DNA from: Paenibacillus agilis
Lineage (GTDB): Bacteria > Bacillota > Bacilli > Paenibacillales > Paenibacillaceae
Length of the DNA: 64,000 nucleotides
Reading direction: 5' to 3'
Assembly (NCBI RefSeq): GCF_007786455.1
Contig: NZ_VNJK01000001.1
Location: 3,558,673-3,622,672, forward strand
Shown: piece after piece, positions 33,623 to 42,779 of the stretch
Layout: the number at the start of each line of letters is the position of its first letter
Position numbering within the stretch: position 1 is the stretch's first letter
Notes under the pieces: model-generated
Told to the model about the DNA's origin: nothing
Databases searched by the model: none
What the model saw: the letters and a program-made list of their open reading frames with translations, nothing else
Position numbers and translations under genes: made by a program

Positions 33623-34351
33623 ATGCAAGAATTTACTACTGTTGTTGCCATTAACAATGAAGAAACGAGAGAAAAGGTTATGGCCTGTGTAACTTCTTTA
33701 GGCAGTGCAAGCATCCACATCGCTCGTTCGAAGAACAGACTCATTCAGCTATGCATGGATTTGGAGCCTGATCTCGTCCTTACCAGTACACTTCTAAAAG
33801 AAGAAAGCATGATTATGGCTTGCCATGAAATCCATCTTCGAGGTGTTGACCCGCCTTTTTTATTTTTACAAGAAGATGCTACATCTCAACCTCTTCCTCA
33901 ACACTTCGTAACAGACAAAATTGCCGTCTTGAAGCAGCTGTCCGCAGAACATATCGAACAAGGAATTCGTCGACTGCTGCCCGCCAAAGTTCGTACGAAT
34001 CAGCTAAAGCCCCATCTTATCGTATGCAAACTGAAAGACCATTCATTTTCCATTCGGGAAGATACCATTCTATTTGTAGAAAAGATCAGCCGCTTATATT
34101 CCGACATTGTTCTTACGGACTCCTCTCGCATTCGCACCTTATCTACCTTGAAAGAGATTTACACACAAGCCAAAGATTTATTTCAATCTCACCGCAGCTA
34201 TTTAGTTAACAAGCTCCATATTCAAAAAATACTGCCGGATATGCTCATACCAGGGAACTATTCGATCCTGCTACACGAATCTGCCTTCCATCCTCCGTTA
34301 TCTAGAAGATACTATGAACGATTTTTGCTACTAAATGGACCTGAGAAATAA
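33623..34351 (+). CDS. LytTR-family transcriptional regulator with degenerate receiver
   Basis: A 242-aa regulator. Residues 1-118 have the alternating strand-helix pattern of a response-regulator receiver, but the end of the third strand reads PDLVLTSTLLKEE, with Ser where the phosphorylated Asp should be, so phosphorylation is unlikely. The C-terminal LytTR DNA-binding domain (about 130-235) is marked by ISRLYSDIVLTDSSRIRTLS, LFQSHRSYLVNKLHIQKI and LHESAFHPPLSRRYYERF. RBS GGGAGGATTGAACC precedes the ATG. It faces away from the trpC operon across a shared upstream region, so it is the natural candidate regulator of that operon. Confidence 0.8.
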   Translation: MQEFTTVVAINNEETREKVMACVTSLGSASIHIARSKNRLIQLCMDLEPDLVLTSTLLKEESMIMACHEIHLRGVDPPFLFLQEDATSQPLPQHFVTDKIAVLKQLSAEHIEQGIRRLLPAKVRTNQLKPHLIVCKLKDHSFSIREDTILFVEKISRLYSDIVLTDSSRIRTLSTLKEIYTQAKDLFQSHRSYLVNKLHIQKILPDMLIPGNYSILLHESAFHPPLSRRYYERFLLLNGPEK

Positions 34352-34369
34352 GTAACCGGTATGATATAA

Positions 34370-34428
34370 AGCGACCCGGTACCAGATCACGTTTATCGCA
34401 AGTGCAACGTGTATCCAATACCGGGTCG
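34370..34428. terminator. Long stem-loop between convergent genes
   Basis: CGACCCGGTA at the left pairs with TACCGGGTCG at the right, with an inner ACGTT/AACGT pair. It lies between the convergent LytTR and phosphatase genes and probably terminates both, though U-tracts are weak. Confidence 0.6.
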
Positions 34429-34442
34429 TCCTATATTCTATA

Positions 34443-35024
34443 TTATTGCTTATCTACATGTGCCGTACAATTGTAAAGCTCACACTGCCAAGTATTGTCG
34501 GACTGGACAATGTTGGACACAGAAGTATTTTTCAAGCGAGTCTCAGCCTTATAAGTAGGCAGCAATACTTCAAACAAATGTCTAATAAATGCGCCGTGGC
34601 CTACAAGTAATACATTTTGTCCAGCATGCTTGTCCGTCACATCTTGAACCAATGACAAAATCCTCGCAAACACTTGATCCTTAGACTCCATACCTAAATC
34701 CAGCTCGCGCCAATTTTCTCCCCACTTGGCCACACGCTCTTCTTCGGTCGTGCCTTCGATGAGACCGCCATTTACTTCACGCAATCTGTCGTCCAACAAT
34801 ACTTCCACATCGCTCATTTCACTGGCAATCGCCTCAGCTGTTGTCTTAGCGCGGGATAATGGGCTTGTATAAATAACATCCCATTGTTCCTTGCTCAATC
34901 GATTTGCCAGCTGCTGCGCCTCCAACAAGCCGCTCTCATTAAGAGGAATGTCAGAACTTCCTTGTGCTCTTCCTTCCTTGTTCCATTCCGTACTTCCGTG
35001 TCGTATAATTCCTATTCTAGTCAT
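34443..35024 (-). CDS. Histidine phosphatase (phosphoglycerate mutase-like)
   Basis: A 193-aa member of the histidine phosphatase superfamily. The phospho-His motif is IGIIRHGSTEWNKEGRAQGS, the second Arg is in VIYTSPLSRAKTTAEAI, the acid Glu is in LREVNGGLIEG and the second His in VLLVGHGAFIRHL. This is the CobC/GpmB/PhoE type of non-specific or metabolite phosphatase rather than glycolytic mutase, judging by length and the GGLIEGTTEEE segment. It stands alone. Confidence 0.85.
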   Translation of the reverse strand: MTRIGIIRHGSTEWNKEGRAQGSSDIPLNESGLLEAQQLANRLSKEQWDVIYTSPLSRAKTTAEAIASEMSDVEVLLDDRLREVNGGLIEGTTEEERVAKWGENWRELDLGMESKDQVFARILSLVQDVTDKHAGQNVLLVGHGAFIRHLFEVLLPTYKAETRLKNTSVSNIVQSDNTWQCELYNCTAHVDKQ

Positions 35025-35069
35025 TGTGCAACCTCATTATCGTATTTATCCTAAGTCTTCCTAAGATAG

Positions 35070-35498
35070 CTAAACATATTTTTTAAATGCTTTACTTCCA
35101 GTACCATCATACCCTAATCGAGTATAGAATTCATGTGCTTGTTCGCGCTGTGATTGGCTTGTCAGCATAATCTTTACACAATGAAGCTCTTTGCATAGCT
35201 GCTCAATATGATTCATGAGCTTCGCGCCATAACCTCTACCTTGGTATTCCCCCGATACGATCACTCGTTCAACAACAGCAAATGGCTGATGGCCACTTAA
35301 AGCGTCTGCACATAAATGTACATGGGCGGTACCAATAATTCTATCTTCGTCCTCATAGACAAACAAATAACTATTAGTACTAAGCTTAATGTATTCTAAG
35401 CGTTCTCCCAGCACCTTAACATTAGCGTTGGTGGGAAGCAGTTCTTTGTATAAACGCTCGATCTCTTCGGCGTCTCTTGCTTCCGCTTCTCTTATCAT
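35070..35498 (-). CDS. GNAT N-acetyltransferase
   Basis: A 142-aa acetyltransferase. I use ATG 35498 (MIREAEARDAEEI): it overlaps the stop of the upstream gene as ATGA, whereas a longer frame to 35558 would read far into that gene. Acetyl-CoA loop VIVSGEYQGRGYGAKLMNHI; C-terminal EQAHEFYTRLGYDGTGSKAF. It is a paralogue of the GNAT at 13493-13945. Substrate unknown; translational coupling links it to the hypothetical gene at 35495-36331. Confidence 0.83.
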   Translation of the reverse strand: MIREAEARDAEEIERLYKELLPTNANVKVLGERLEYIKLSTNSYLFVYEDEDRIIGTAHVHLCADALSGHQPFAVVERVIVSGEYQGRGYGAKLMNHIEQLCKELHCVKIMLTSQSQREQAHEFYTRLGYDGTGSKAFKKYV

Positions 35499-36331
35499 TT
35501 TACTACTCCTGCCTTGACTCGACCGCCTTCTCGAATGAGCCACTCTCCTGTTGCCCAATCATTAAGTTCTACTTCAGCATCTTGTGCCAGGTAATATAGA
35601 TCGATACGAATGGTCAGCAGCTCATTCCATGGAGACTGAATTAACACAGAACGGAATATTTCATCCAAACCCGGAATCGCAAATCCAGAAGGTCCAGGGA
35701 ACAGCGCTTCCATCTCTGATCTTGGAATATTCGTTTCCAGCGCAAATTGCAACATAGGTTTATTTGCATACTTATCATAAACAAGCTCAAACTTAGGTGT
35801 TCGCTTACGATCAAAGCTCGTAATATCTTCAGCGAACTCCGTTTCATCAGCAGGAATAATAAATGGCCAATCTTCTTCTGGATAATGATAGACATTACTG
35901 TGTGATGCAAGTACATTCAACACCCGCTCCCATTCGGGACGAGAGATAATGGAAGTGGGCAGATTGACCCCCGTATGATCGACACCGACGATTCTTCCTT
36001 TTAACAGCGCATGCAGCTTATCGATAGGGAGATAGTGAGCATGGTTAAGTTCGTGATTAGACGTTACAACTGCCTTTGCTGCAATCGTTTCCAAATCAAT
36101 CGCCAGTTGGCGCTTGCTCTTCACATCATCAAACGTAATGACCGGAAATGTTACGTCATCCCCTCGAATTACAGTTGAAGGTAAATATTGTTCTGGCATC
36201 AAGGTGAAGCAAACTGCAGTGTTTTCTTTATTAGCTAAATCAAGGAACAGATCACCGAACAGATTTATCCAGTCTTTTTCATTTTCATTCGAATTTGGAA
36301 AAACAATATTGATCGTTTGCAAGCGAGTCAT
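35495..36331 (-). CDS. Hypothetical protein (278 aa)
   Basis: A soluble, acidic protein without signal peptide or membrane segment, starting at ATG 36331 (MTRLQTINIVFPNSNENEKD) behind GAGGAGATGAAGATA; the frame extends to 36364 without a better start. A Glu/His patch VVTSNHELNHAHYLP and a VGVDHTGVNLP motif stand out but match nothing I know. The C-terminus LLTIRIDLYYLAQDAEVELND looks like an immunity- or SMI1-type beta-helical domain only loosely. It is coupled to the following GNAT gene. Function unknown. Confidence 0.6.
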   Translation of the reverse strand: MTRLQTINIVFPNSNENEKDWINLFGDLFLDLANKENTAVCFTLMPEQYLPSTVIRGDDVTFPVITFDDVKSKRQLAIDLETIAAKAVVTSNHELNHAHYLPIDKLHALLKGRIVGVDHTGVNLPTSIISRPEWERVLNVLASHSNVYHYPEEDWPFIIPADETEFAEDITSFDRKRTPKFELVYDKYANKPMLQFALETNIPRSEMEALFPGPSGFAIPGLDEIFRSVLIQSPWNELLTIRIDLYYLAQDAEVELNDWATGEWLIREGGRVKAGVVK

Positions 36332-36517
36332 ATTATCTTCATCTCCTCTTCCGTTATGGTTCAACCTGTATTCTGCTAGTTGGTTCCCCTGACTTTCATA
36401 TGGCTAAATTTGGACATCACTTACCTATTATACGCTTACGAACACCTGTACCTCAACTTACATTTCAATGTGAAACTAATTTTAATTTTCTATGAATGGA
36501 AATCCGATAAGATAGCA

Positions 36518-36572
36518 AACAAGGGCTGACCCGCTGCTATAAACATAACGGGCAACCCTTGTTTGCTATTAG
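36518..36572 (-). terminator. Stem-loop downstream of a GNAT gene
   Basis: A 12-bp perfect outer stem AGCAAACAAGGG/CCCTTGTTTGCT with an inner CCCG/CGGG, about 35 bp after the GNAT stop at 36608. The U-tract is poor, so it may be a bidirectional or Rho-assisted terminator. Confidence 0.55.
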
Positions 36573-36607
36573 ATAAGAAATGATATTTGTACAGAGAAAA
36601 TAAAGTA

Positions 36608-37120
36608 TTAGACTGAGTGGAACGTATCTAGACTTTTAATCGCAAACATCGAATTATCATCTTGAATGATGCCTGTATCTACAAAACCAAATGAAGCGTA
36701 TAATGTTTTAGCTTTGACATTACTTGTTCGATAAAAGAGGGCTACATATTCTGCTTCCCCATATGGCATCGTTTCAATATCCGTCAACATTTTTTCCAAG
36801 GCAAGTCTGCCATATCCTTTCCCCTGATAACTCTTATCAATCATAATATGCCAAATAAAATAGCTCTTTTTCTCGTAAAAAACTTCATTTTCAAATGATT
36901 CGTGGTCCAACGTATCATAATCATACATCAAAAATCCAACTACAACTTCATCGGCATAAATGGCAAAGGGAGTCGCTGGTATCCCGTCTGCGTTCAGCAC
37001 ATAAGCGTCTGCAATGCTTCTGAGGTTAGTCGTTTGTATAAAGTCTTTCTGGTGTTCTCCAACTTCAAGTTCTATTACTTCATCTATGTTATCTCCAGTT
37101 ATTTTTCGTAATTCAATCAT
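36608..37120 (-). CDS. GNAT N-acetyltransferase (spermidine acetyltransferase-like)
   Basis: A 170-aa protein from ATG 37120 (MIELRKITGDNIDEVIELEV), which follows AGGAGATAAAAAA; the extension to 37165 overlaps the neighbouring gene. The acetyl-CoA loop is IMIDKSYQGKGYGRLALEKML and motif B VKAKTLYASFGFVDTGII. The N-terminus and the FLMYDYDTLDHESFENEVFY stretch are those of the BltD/PaiA-related polyamine acetyltransferases, so acetylation of spermidine or a related amine is plausible. It is 17 bp downstream of the glyoxalase-fold gene. Confidence 0.82.
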   Translation of the reverse strand: MIELRKITGDNIDEVIELEVGEHQKDFIQTTNLRSIADAYVLNADGIPATPFAIYADEVVVGFLMYDYDTLDHESFENEVFYEKKSYFIWHIMIDKSYQGKGYGRLALEKMLTDIETMPYGEAEYVALFYRTSNVKAKTLYASFGFVDTGIIQDDNSMFAIKSLDTFHSV

Positions 37121-37136
37121 TTTTTTATCTCCTCTC

Positions 37137-37586
37137 CTAACGGCGATGCAGCTCGACCCATTCACTTAAATAAGGTACATAGCCAATATCTTTTGGCTCT
37201 TCTTGCAGCCACGAGATAAATTCCAGTTCATTTCCATCTGGATCTTCAAAATAGACCGCAGCTGCCGGCATCCATGTATGTACTAAAGGTTCAATCGGTT
37301 GTTTACCGAATGACTCTATAGGCTGTATTCCTTTTTCCTTCAACCATTCTATCGAGTTTAATAAGTCTTCTAAATCAACACCAAATGCAAAATGCCTCTT
37401 ACTAACTGCTGCTCCATGTGGCACTTCCCATATCCCTAGCATTTGTCTATCCGTTCCCATATAAAAGAAGGCGACTCTTCTTTCTTCGATAAAGTGAGCT
37501 AGTTCTAGCCCTAGTTTTTTGTAAAATGTGATGGATTGTTCCAAATTAGTTACTTGGATATGCGTTTCATACAAATTGTTAATCAT
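37137..37586 (-). CDS. VOC/glyoxalase-fold protein
   Basis: A 149-aa vicinal-oxygen-chelate protein from ATG 37586 (MINNLYETHIQVTNLEQSIT), preceded by GGAGGTTGGGCGA. Two beta-alpha-beta-beta-beta modules are visible, with metal-ligand candidates His in ETHIQV, and His/Glu in AVYFEDPDGNELEFISW. Such proteins are glyoxalases, dioxygenases or antibiotic-binding resistance proteins; I cannot choose. Same strand as the GNAT after it, 17 bp apart, so probably co-transcribed. Confidence 0.82.
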   Translation of the reverse strand: MINNLYETHIQVTNLEQSITFYKKLGLELAHFIEERRVAFFYMGTDRQMLGIWEVPHGAAVSKRHFAFGVDLEDLLNSIEWLKEKGIQPIESFGKQPIEPLVHTWMPAAAVYFEDPDGNELEFISWLQEEPKDIGYVPYLSEWVELHRR

Positions 37587-37601
37587 TCGCCCAACCTCCA
37601 C

Positions 37602-38063
37602 TTAGTTTTTAAATGTCACTGTGAGTTCTGACCATTTCGTTTCTTTATAGGCAGCATGAATTCCAATACGGCTTATGACATCTTTTGCGACGTATTTGGA
37701 CTTCATCGTGGCTGTAAACTCACTGTCAAACACACAAGGATCGATCTTAATTTCGTTAGCGCTAATCCAACGCGCATTTATTTTCTGCCCCTTAATAATC
37801 GTTTCGAATCCTTCCTTGTACCACGGATGCTCATTCACTTTAGACACCCCGGGTTCATTCATGCAAACATATAAAGAAATGTCATCACATAACTGCAACA
37901 GTTTAAAATGGCTTGCAACCATATGTTCATCAAGTTCACCTAATCTAGCTCGAATTCGCTGTTGTCTTTCCTTTTCATTCGCTATGAAATGGATACAATC
38001 TAACAGCTCAGATCTTTGTATATGTACGAATGAAGAATCCCCCAATCTAGTTGCAATAACCAC
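37602..38063 (-). pseudogene. DUF3891-like protein, 5'-truncated
   Basis: The 153-aa frame matches the C-terminal half of DUF3891 proteins as I know them: SSFVHIQRSELL, then FIANEKERQQRIRARLGEL, HFKLLQLCDDISLYVCMNEP and WISANEIKIDPCVFDSEF. Full-length members are about 240 aa and begin with a Gln-His-x-His segment (near the first 20 residues) that is missing here. The only start is a GTG at 38063 without a ribosome site, and an in-frame TGA lies just upstream. I call it a remnant, with a possibly shortened but expressed form as the alternative. Confidence 0.6.
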
Positions 38064-38150
38064 ATTTCTTATTCATTCATTTTGTATATTTCATCCAATA
38101 TAATCCATTATATCTCAAAATCCCTCACTTTGCCTAGCAAGCTTATACTA

Positions 38151-40181
38151 TTAGATTTGATATTTATCCACTAGGACTTCTAATTCACTAGATAATTGAT
38201 TTAAATGATCTGCTGAAGCAGAAAGATTACCAATCGACTTTTTTTGTTCATCTGCCGACAGAGAAATGATATTTAAACGCTCAAGTGAATCACGAGCAAT
38301 CGTCACGATTTCTTGCATAGAGGCCGTCACTTGTTCTGTACTTGCGGACATTTCCTCAGACGTTGCTGAAACTTCAAGCGTCTGCTGATAAATCCGCTCA
38401 ATAGAGCTCAATATCGATTGGAAGGTAGTTCCCGTAGCGCCAGCAATCTTCACACCTTTATCCATCTCCTGCATACCTTTGGCTATGGATGCCGCAGCTT
38501 CTTGCGTTGCTGCTGCGATATCAGCTACCATGCCGCGAATTGTATTGGACGCTTCTGCCGTCTGTTCTGCCAGCTTCTTCACTTCCTGAGCAACAACTGC
38601 AAAGCCGCGACCATGCTCACCTGCTCTGGCTGCTTCAATCGATGCGTTAAGAGACAATAAATTCGTCTGACTTGCAATCTCCAATATCATCGTGACGATT
38701 TTTTCAATATCGTTTGACTTCTCTTCCAATGTACTCACCGTGCTAGCCGTTACAGCCATGGACTGCTTAAGGCGATTCATTTGCATCATTGTAGATTGAA
38801 TCTCTTGATGACCACGGTTGACTAAAGAAAGTCCTTGCTGCGTCGTATCTGACACGACTGATGCCGACTCGGCTATTCGTTGAATGCCTCCAGCCATTTC
38901 TTCCATCGCATTGCGCGTTTGATTGGCGCCATCATATTGTGCATCTGATCCTTGCACAACCGTATGTACGGACTCAGATACTTTATGAGCAGCAGATGTT
39001 GTCACTTCTGCAACACCGCTCAACTGCTTGGAAGAACGCGTAAGCTGCTGAGTCGCTTCCTTCATTTTCAGCATCATCTCTACAATGGAGTCGAGCATTT
39101 CATTAATATTGCGCTGCAGCAAAGACATCTCATGATTGCCTTTAACATGCAAGCGTGAGGACACCTCTCCACGTGCAACCCGCTTCATAAGATTTGAAAT
39201 ATTTCGGATCGGTCCTATAATCATATTGGCCACTAAATAAGCAACCACTCCCACAAGCAAGGCAGTAATACCTATTAAGCACCATGCCAACACCTTTGAG
39301 TCTTCGATTGTTTTTAATAAAGAATCTTCCGAAGCTGTTATAACGAGACGCCAACCACTGGCTTCCGCAATTTCTGCATAAGCTGCCGACTTATTTTCCC
39401 CATTCGTTTCTTGATAGTTAATGTAGCCTTCATGCTTCGCCATGACTTCTTCTTGGAACATGACCACTTTACCTTGCGTAGAATAACTAGCAAATGGCTG
39501 TGCCCAGCGCTCCGGATCTTTATGCACAACAATATTCAGCTTCGGCGAAAGAATAAAGGTGTAGCTATTCTCTCCGTATGTCACTTTCTTGATTAAAGCG
39601 TTTACATCTTGAAGTTCAAGTACAGCAACCAAACCGCCAGTAAACTCTCCCGCCTCTGATAAAATAGGATGGGAAACAGCAACGACCGGCTGCTTGTCAT
39701 CTAGTTTTTTCTCAATATCAGACACAAACGCTTCTTTCGACTGCTGCATCTGCTTGAATAGCTCTAGATCCTCAATACTTTTCTTGCTGCCATCAGGTTT
39801 GTACAGTAACCCATTGCTATCCACATACCCATAATATACAACCTCTTCATCACTGCTGCCCGCTGCCTTCAACGTCGGGATCAACGCCGACAGATCATTC
39901 GCCCCCAGCTCAGGGTGATTATCATCAATGTTCACGAGAGCTGCTTTCTTACTAGCGAACCATTGATCCAAGAAGCTAGCACTTATATGCGCAATCCTTT
40001 GCTGATCTTGACGCGTCGTCTTCGTCAGCAGTGCCGAATAATTCGTAATCAATAACGTAGTTGTCACGAGTAGAGGAATAAGCGTCACCGCCAGGATCGG
40101 AACAATCATTTTTACACGTAAAGAACCAAAAACTTTTCTGAGTAATCGTAGAATAACTCCCACTTCGATCTTCTGTTTCAT
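38151..40181 (-). CDS. Methyl-accepting chemotaxis protein (dCache)
   Basis: A 676-aa transducer from ATG 40181 ([17 protein letters not shown]), with GGGGGG nine bases ahead. First membrane helix near 30-52 ([20 protein letters not shown]), an extracellular double-cache domain (about 60-290, with [18 protein letters not shown] and [20 protein letters not shown]), second helix [24 protein letters not shown], then the signalling tip [20 protein letters not shown] and [20 protein letters not shown]. It senses a small ligand outside the cell and controls CheA. No che genes are near. Confidence 0.9.
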   Translation of the reverse strand: MKQKIEVGVILRLLRKVFGSLRVKMIVPILAVTLIPLLVTTTLLITNYSALLTKTTRQDQQRIAHISASFLDQWFASKKAALVNIDDNHPELGANDLSALIPTLKAAGSSDEEVVYYGYVDSNGLLYKPDGSKKSIEDLELFKQMQQSKEAFVSDIEKKLDDKQPVVAVSHPILSEAGEFTGGLVAVLELQDVNALIKKVTYGENSYTFILSPKLNIVVHKDPERWAQPFASYSTQGKVVMFQEEVMAKHEGYINYQETNGENKSAAYAEIAEASGWRLVITASEDSLLKTIEDSKVLAWCLIGITALLVGVVAYLVANMIIGPIRNISNLMKRVARGEVSSRLHVKGNHEMSLLQRNINEMLDSIVEMMLKMKEATQQLTRSSKQLSGVAEVTTSAAHKVSESVHTVVQGSDAQYDGANQTRNAMEEMAGGIQRIAESASVVSDTTQQGLSLVNRGHQEIQSTMMQMNRLKQSMAVTASTVSTLEEKSNDIEKIVTMILEIASQTNLLSLNASIEAARAGEHGRGFAVVAQEVKKLAEQTAEASNTIRGMVADIAAATQEAAASIAKGMQEMDKGVKIAGATGTTFQSILSSIERIYQQTLEVSATSEEMSASTEQVTASMQEIVTIARDSLERLNIISLSADEQKKSIGNLSASADHLNQLSSELEVLVDKYQI

Positions 40182-40498
40182 TTTTCTATGCCCCCCATGA
40201 TGATCCAATGAACCTAATTTCTATGCCTTTAGTCCTATATTTTATGTCATCCTTTTACTTATATCGCATCTATTTGCATCTAAACAAGGAAAAGCGAACG
40301 ATGAAAGAAGAAACAATATGAACTAAAATATAGTTCGATCCATAATTTACAGATTCATTCATTTTAGGAATGAATGATAGACTCATTTTCACTATGACGT
40401 TTGCTATTTGCAGGACCAATCACAGTTCGATACAATTAAATTAACATCTTAATAGGCAATCTATCTTGATCATGTTCGGCTAAAGAGGAGTGATTTAC

Positions 40499-41146
40499 AT
40501 GGCCGTCACCCACACATATTCAAAGGGAGAAGAAATCGCAAATGCGATTACGCATGGTATTGGAGCTTTACTAAGTATTGCTGCTCTTACCCTGCTTATC
40601 GTGTTTGCGGCTATTTATGGAGAACCGCTGCATGTTGTCAGCTTCACCATATACGGCATATCTATGCTGCTGCTCTATACTTCCTCGACACTTGTGCACA
40701 GTTTTCCTGAAGGTAAAGTGAAAGATTTATTTGAGACATTCGACCATGCCTCCATCTATTTATTCATTGCTGGGACGTACACACCATTCGTGCTTATTGC
40801 TCTGCCAGCCAAGCTTGGCTGGACGTTATTCGCAGTGGTATGGACGATTGCCATCGGCGGTGTCGTGTTCAAAGCCTTCTATACGAAGCAATTTTTATTT
40901 GCCTCTACTGCACTCTACGTCGTTATGGGCTGGATTATTGTCTTCGCCTGGGAACCTCTTGTTCAAATTATGTCTGGATATGGTTTGAATCTACTTATAG
41001 CTGGCGGCATCCTGTATACGTTAGGGACCATTTTTTATGTATGGCGTGCATTTCCCTATCATCATATGGTATGGCATTTATTCGTATTAGCGGGTTCTGT
41101 AACCCACTTTTTATCTGTACTTACGCTGCTGCAAATTCATCGTTAA
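40499..41146 (+). CDS. Hemolysin III/TrhA family membrane protein
   Basis: A 215-aa seven-helix protein of the PAQR-related hemolysin III family. Start at ATG 40499 behind GAGGAGTGATTTAC. Conserved elements: GEEIANAITHGIGALLS near the N-terminus, HSFPEGKVKDLFETFDHASI with the His/Asp pair, AGTYTPFVLIAL, and WHLFVLAGSVTHFLSV at the end, the histidines forming the zinc site. Members have been linked to membrane energetics and fatty-acid homeostasis (TrhA). It is monocistronic with a strong terminator. Confidence 0.88.
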   Translation: MAVTHTYSKGEEIANAITHGIGALLSIAALTLLIVFAAIYGEPLHVVSFTIYGISMLLLYTSSTLVHSFPEGKVKDLFETFDHASIYLFIAGTYTPFVLIALPAKLGWTLFAVVWTIAIGGVVFKAFYTKQFLFASTALYVVMGWIIVFAWEPLVQIMSGYGLNLLIAGGILYTLGTIFYVWRAFPYHHMVWHLFVLAGSVTHFLSVLTLLQIHR

Positions 41147-41167
41147 CAGAGTGCGTAAGTATGATAC

Positions 41168-41217
41168 AAAAAAAGCTGTCCGCAACCCTTCCCTTGGGTT
41201 GCAGACAGCTTTTTTTA
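41168..41217 (+). terminator. Bidirectional intrinsic terminator
   Basis: AAAAAAAGCTGTC-CGCAACCC with loop TTCCCT and the complement TGGGTTGC-GACAGCTTTTTTT, one mismatch. It separates the convergent hemolysin III and GntR/LacI genes and has U-tracts in both directions. Confidence 0.9.
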
Positions 41218-41262
41218 GGCTGCACATGAAGATGGTTCACACCGAAATTCTCCTAGCCAATA

Positions 41263-42456
41263 TTACGGAAGCTTCGCATAAACTTGCACGGGTGCGGATG
41301 AACGCTTGATGACAAGCTGCGGCGCTAGTATCACTTTCTCGTATTTGTTCACAGGATCAGCCGACGCATCGTCTTTATCCAGCCTTCTTATCAAGATCGA
41401 AGCAGCTCTTCTACCGATTTCATCCTCATTTTGATAAATGTGATCAAAGAATGTTTCATGCTCCGTTGAGCTTTCTGGATTATCGAAGGTTACAATTGAA
41501 ATGTCTTCGGGCACTCGTAATTGCAGTCGTTTCGCTAGCTGGAGCAGCTGAATGCCAATCCTGCCGCTCAGTGCCACATAGGCGGTAGCTGTTCGATTGC
41601 GCATACATTCAGCTAGTAGATTTGAATCAACCGCTTCATGTTCAGAAGGCATTGGGAAATCGGTCAAAATAAGGGCAGGATCAATCATATGCCCGTTCCC
41701 TTCATAAGCGTTCATATAACCTGCAATTCTATCTTTTACACTCACACATTCCCGATAGGCATCCGTGCAAATGACGATTCGACGATGTCCGAATTGAAAC
41801 AAATGCTCAACCGCCATTTGCGCACCAAGGCGATTATCCGAACACACATAGTCTGTCTCTACGCCAGGCAAATAACGATCGATCAGCACAAACGGGAAAT
41901 GATTCACCTTCAAAGATAATATTTCCTCATTATATGTGTCCTTATCTACAGGAAAAATAAGCAGCCCTTCCGCACCTAACTGGACAAATTGTCGAATAAG
42001 CCGTTCTTCCTCTGCTTTGTTCCCATCACTGAACGCAACCATTAAGGTGAGTCCCCGTGCTTGCAAAGTTTCTCTTATTGCAGCTAGCAGCCGCATCGCA
42101 AATAAGTCATTCAAAGAAGGCATAACAAGGCCGACAAGACGGCTCTTTTCCATAGTTACGTGCTTATATATGGAGTCCGACTTTCCACTTGAGTCGTTAA
42201 CTGAATGGGTCGATCCTACACGCGGAGCCGCTTCTGCTACAAAACTTCCCCGACCAGGAACTCGATAAATGAAACCTTCCTTCACAAGCGATGCAAGCGC
42301 ATTCACAACAGTGATGCGACTCACTTCAAACTGAGCCATCAGCTCTTTCTCTGTCGGAATTCGATCATGTGCTGTTAGTTCTCCTTGCTCAATTCGACGC
42401 TGAATATATTGCTGGACCTGCATATAAAGTGGGGAGCGCGAATCATAATTCATCAT
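41263..42456 (-). CDS. GntR-HTH/LacI-type ligand-binding regulator (AraR-like)
   Basis: A 397-aa transcription factor with a GntR winged helix at the N-terminus (SPLYMQVQQYIQRRIEQGEL, IPTEKELMAQFEVSRITV, GRGSFVAEAA) and a periplasmic-binding-protein-like domain from about residue 110 (LVGLVMPSLNDLFAMRLLAA, VLIDRYLPGVETDYVCSDN, AAYVALSGRIGIQLLQLAKR). This combination is that of AraR, which senses a sugar. It has no sugar gene next to it; its targets must be elsewhere. It is an orphan regulator in this window. Confidence 0.85.
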   Translation of the reverse strand: MMNYDSRSPLYMQVQQYIQRRIEQGELTAHDRIPTEKELMAQFEVSRITVVNALASLVKEGFIYRVPGRGSFVAEAAPRVGSTHSVNDSSGKSDSIYKHVTMEKSRLVGLVMPSLNDLFAMRLLAAIRETLQARGLTLMVAFSDGNKAEEERLIRQFVQLGAEGLLIFPVDKDTYNEEILSLKVNHFPFVLIDRYLPGVETDYVCSDNRLGAQMAVEHLFQFGHRRIVICTDAYRECVSVKDRIAGYMNAYEGNGHMIDPALILTDFPMPSEHEAVDSNLLAECMRNRTATAYVALSGRIGIQLLQLAKRLQLRVPEDISIVTFDNPESSTEHETFFDHIYQNEDEIGRRAASILIRRLDKDDASADPVNKYEKVILAPQLVIKRSSAPVQVYAKLP

Positions 42457-42707
42457 TACGTAGTGGAGACACGTGATTGATGTCTATGGAGCAGCATACC
42501 AACCCAAATAGACTCACTCGTATCTCGCTCTCCTTATTCGATATGATTATAAATGATATTTACCCATTACTAACACGCATGACTATCGTAACTTTAAGCC
42601 TAGATTGAACAATGATAACGATAGGAAATGATAGGCATTTATTATGACCAATATATCATTTCTCCTTAACCTTCACAATCGAGGAATAACATTCCAATAC
42701 AAACAAC

Positions 42708-42757
42708 ATAAAAAGCGCCTTTCTGCATCGCAATCATTCTGCTTGCAAAAGGCGCTT
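42708..42757 (-). terminator. Intrinsic terminator of helD
   Basis: Minus-strand AAGCGCCTTT and AAAGGCGCTT around a loop of about 25 nt, followed by TTTTATG. It begins 22 bp after the helD stop codon. Confidence 0.85.
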
Positions 42758-42779
42758 ATCTGCTTAATTTAACGTACTT

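Noticed and set aside
36518..36572. Long stem-loop as a riboswitch
   Set aside because: It follows a gene end and has a simple nested stem without conserved junctions; a terminator explains it.
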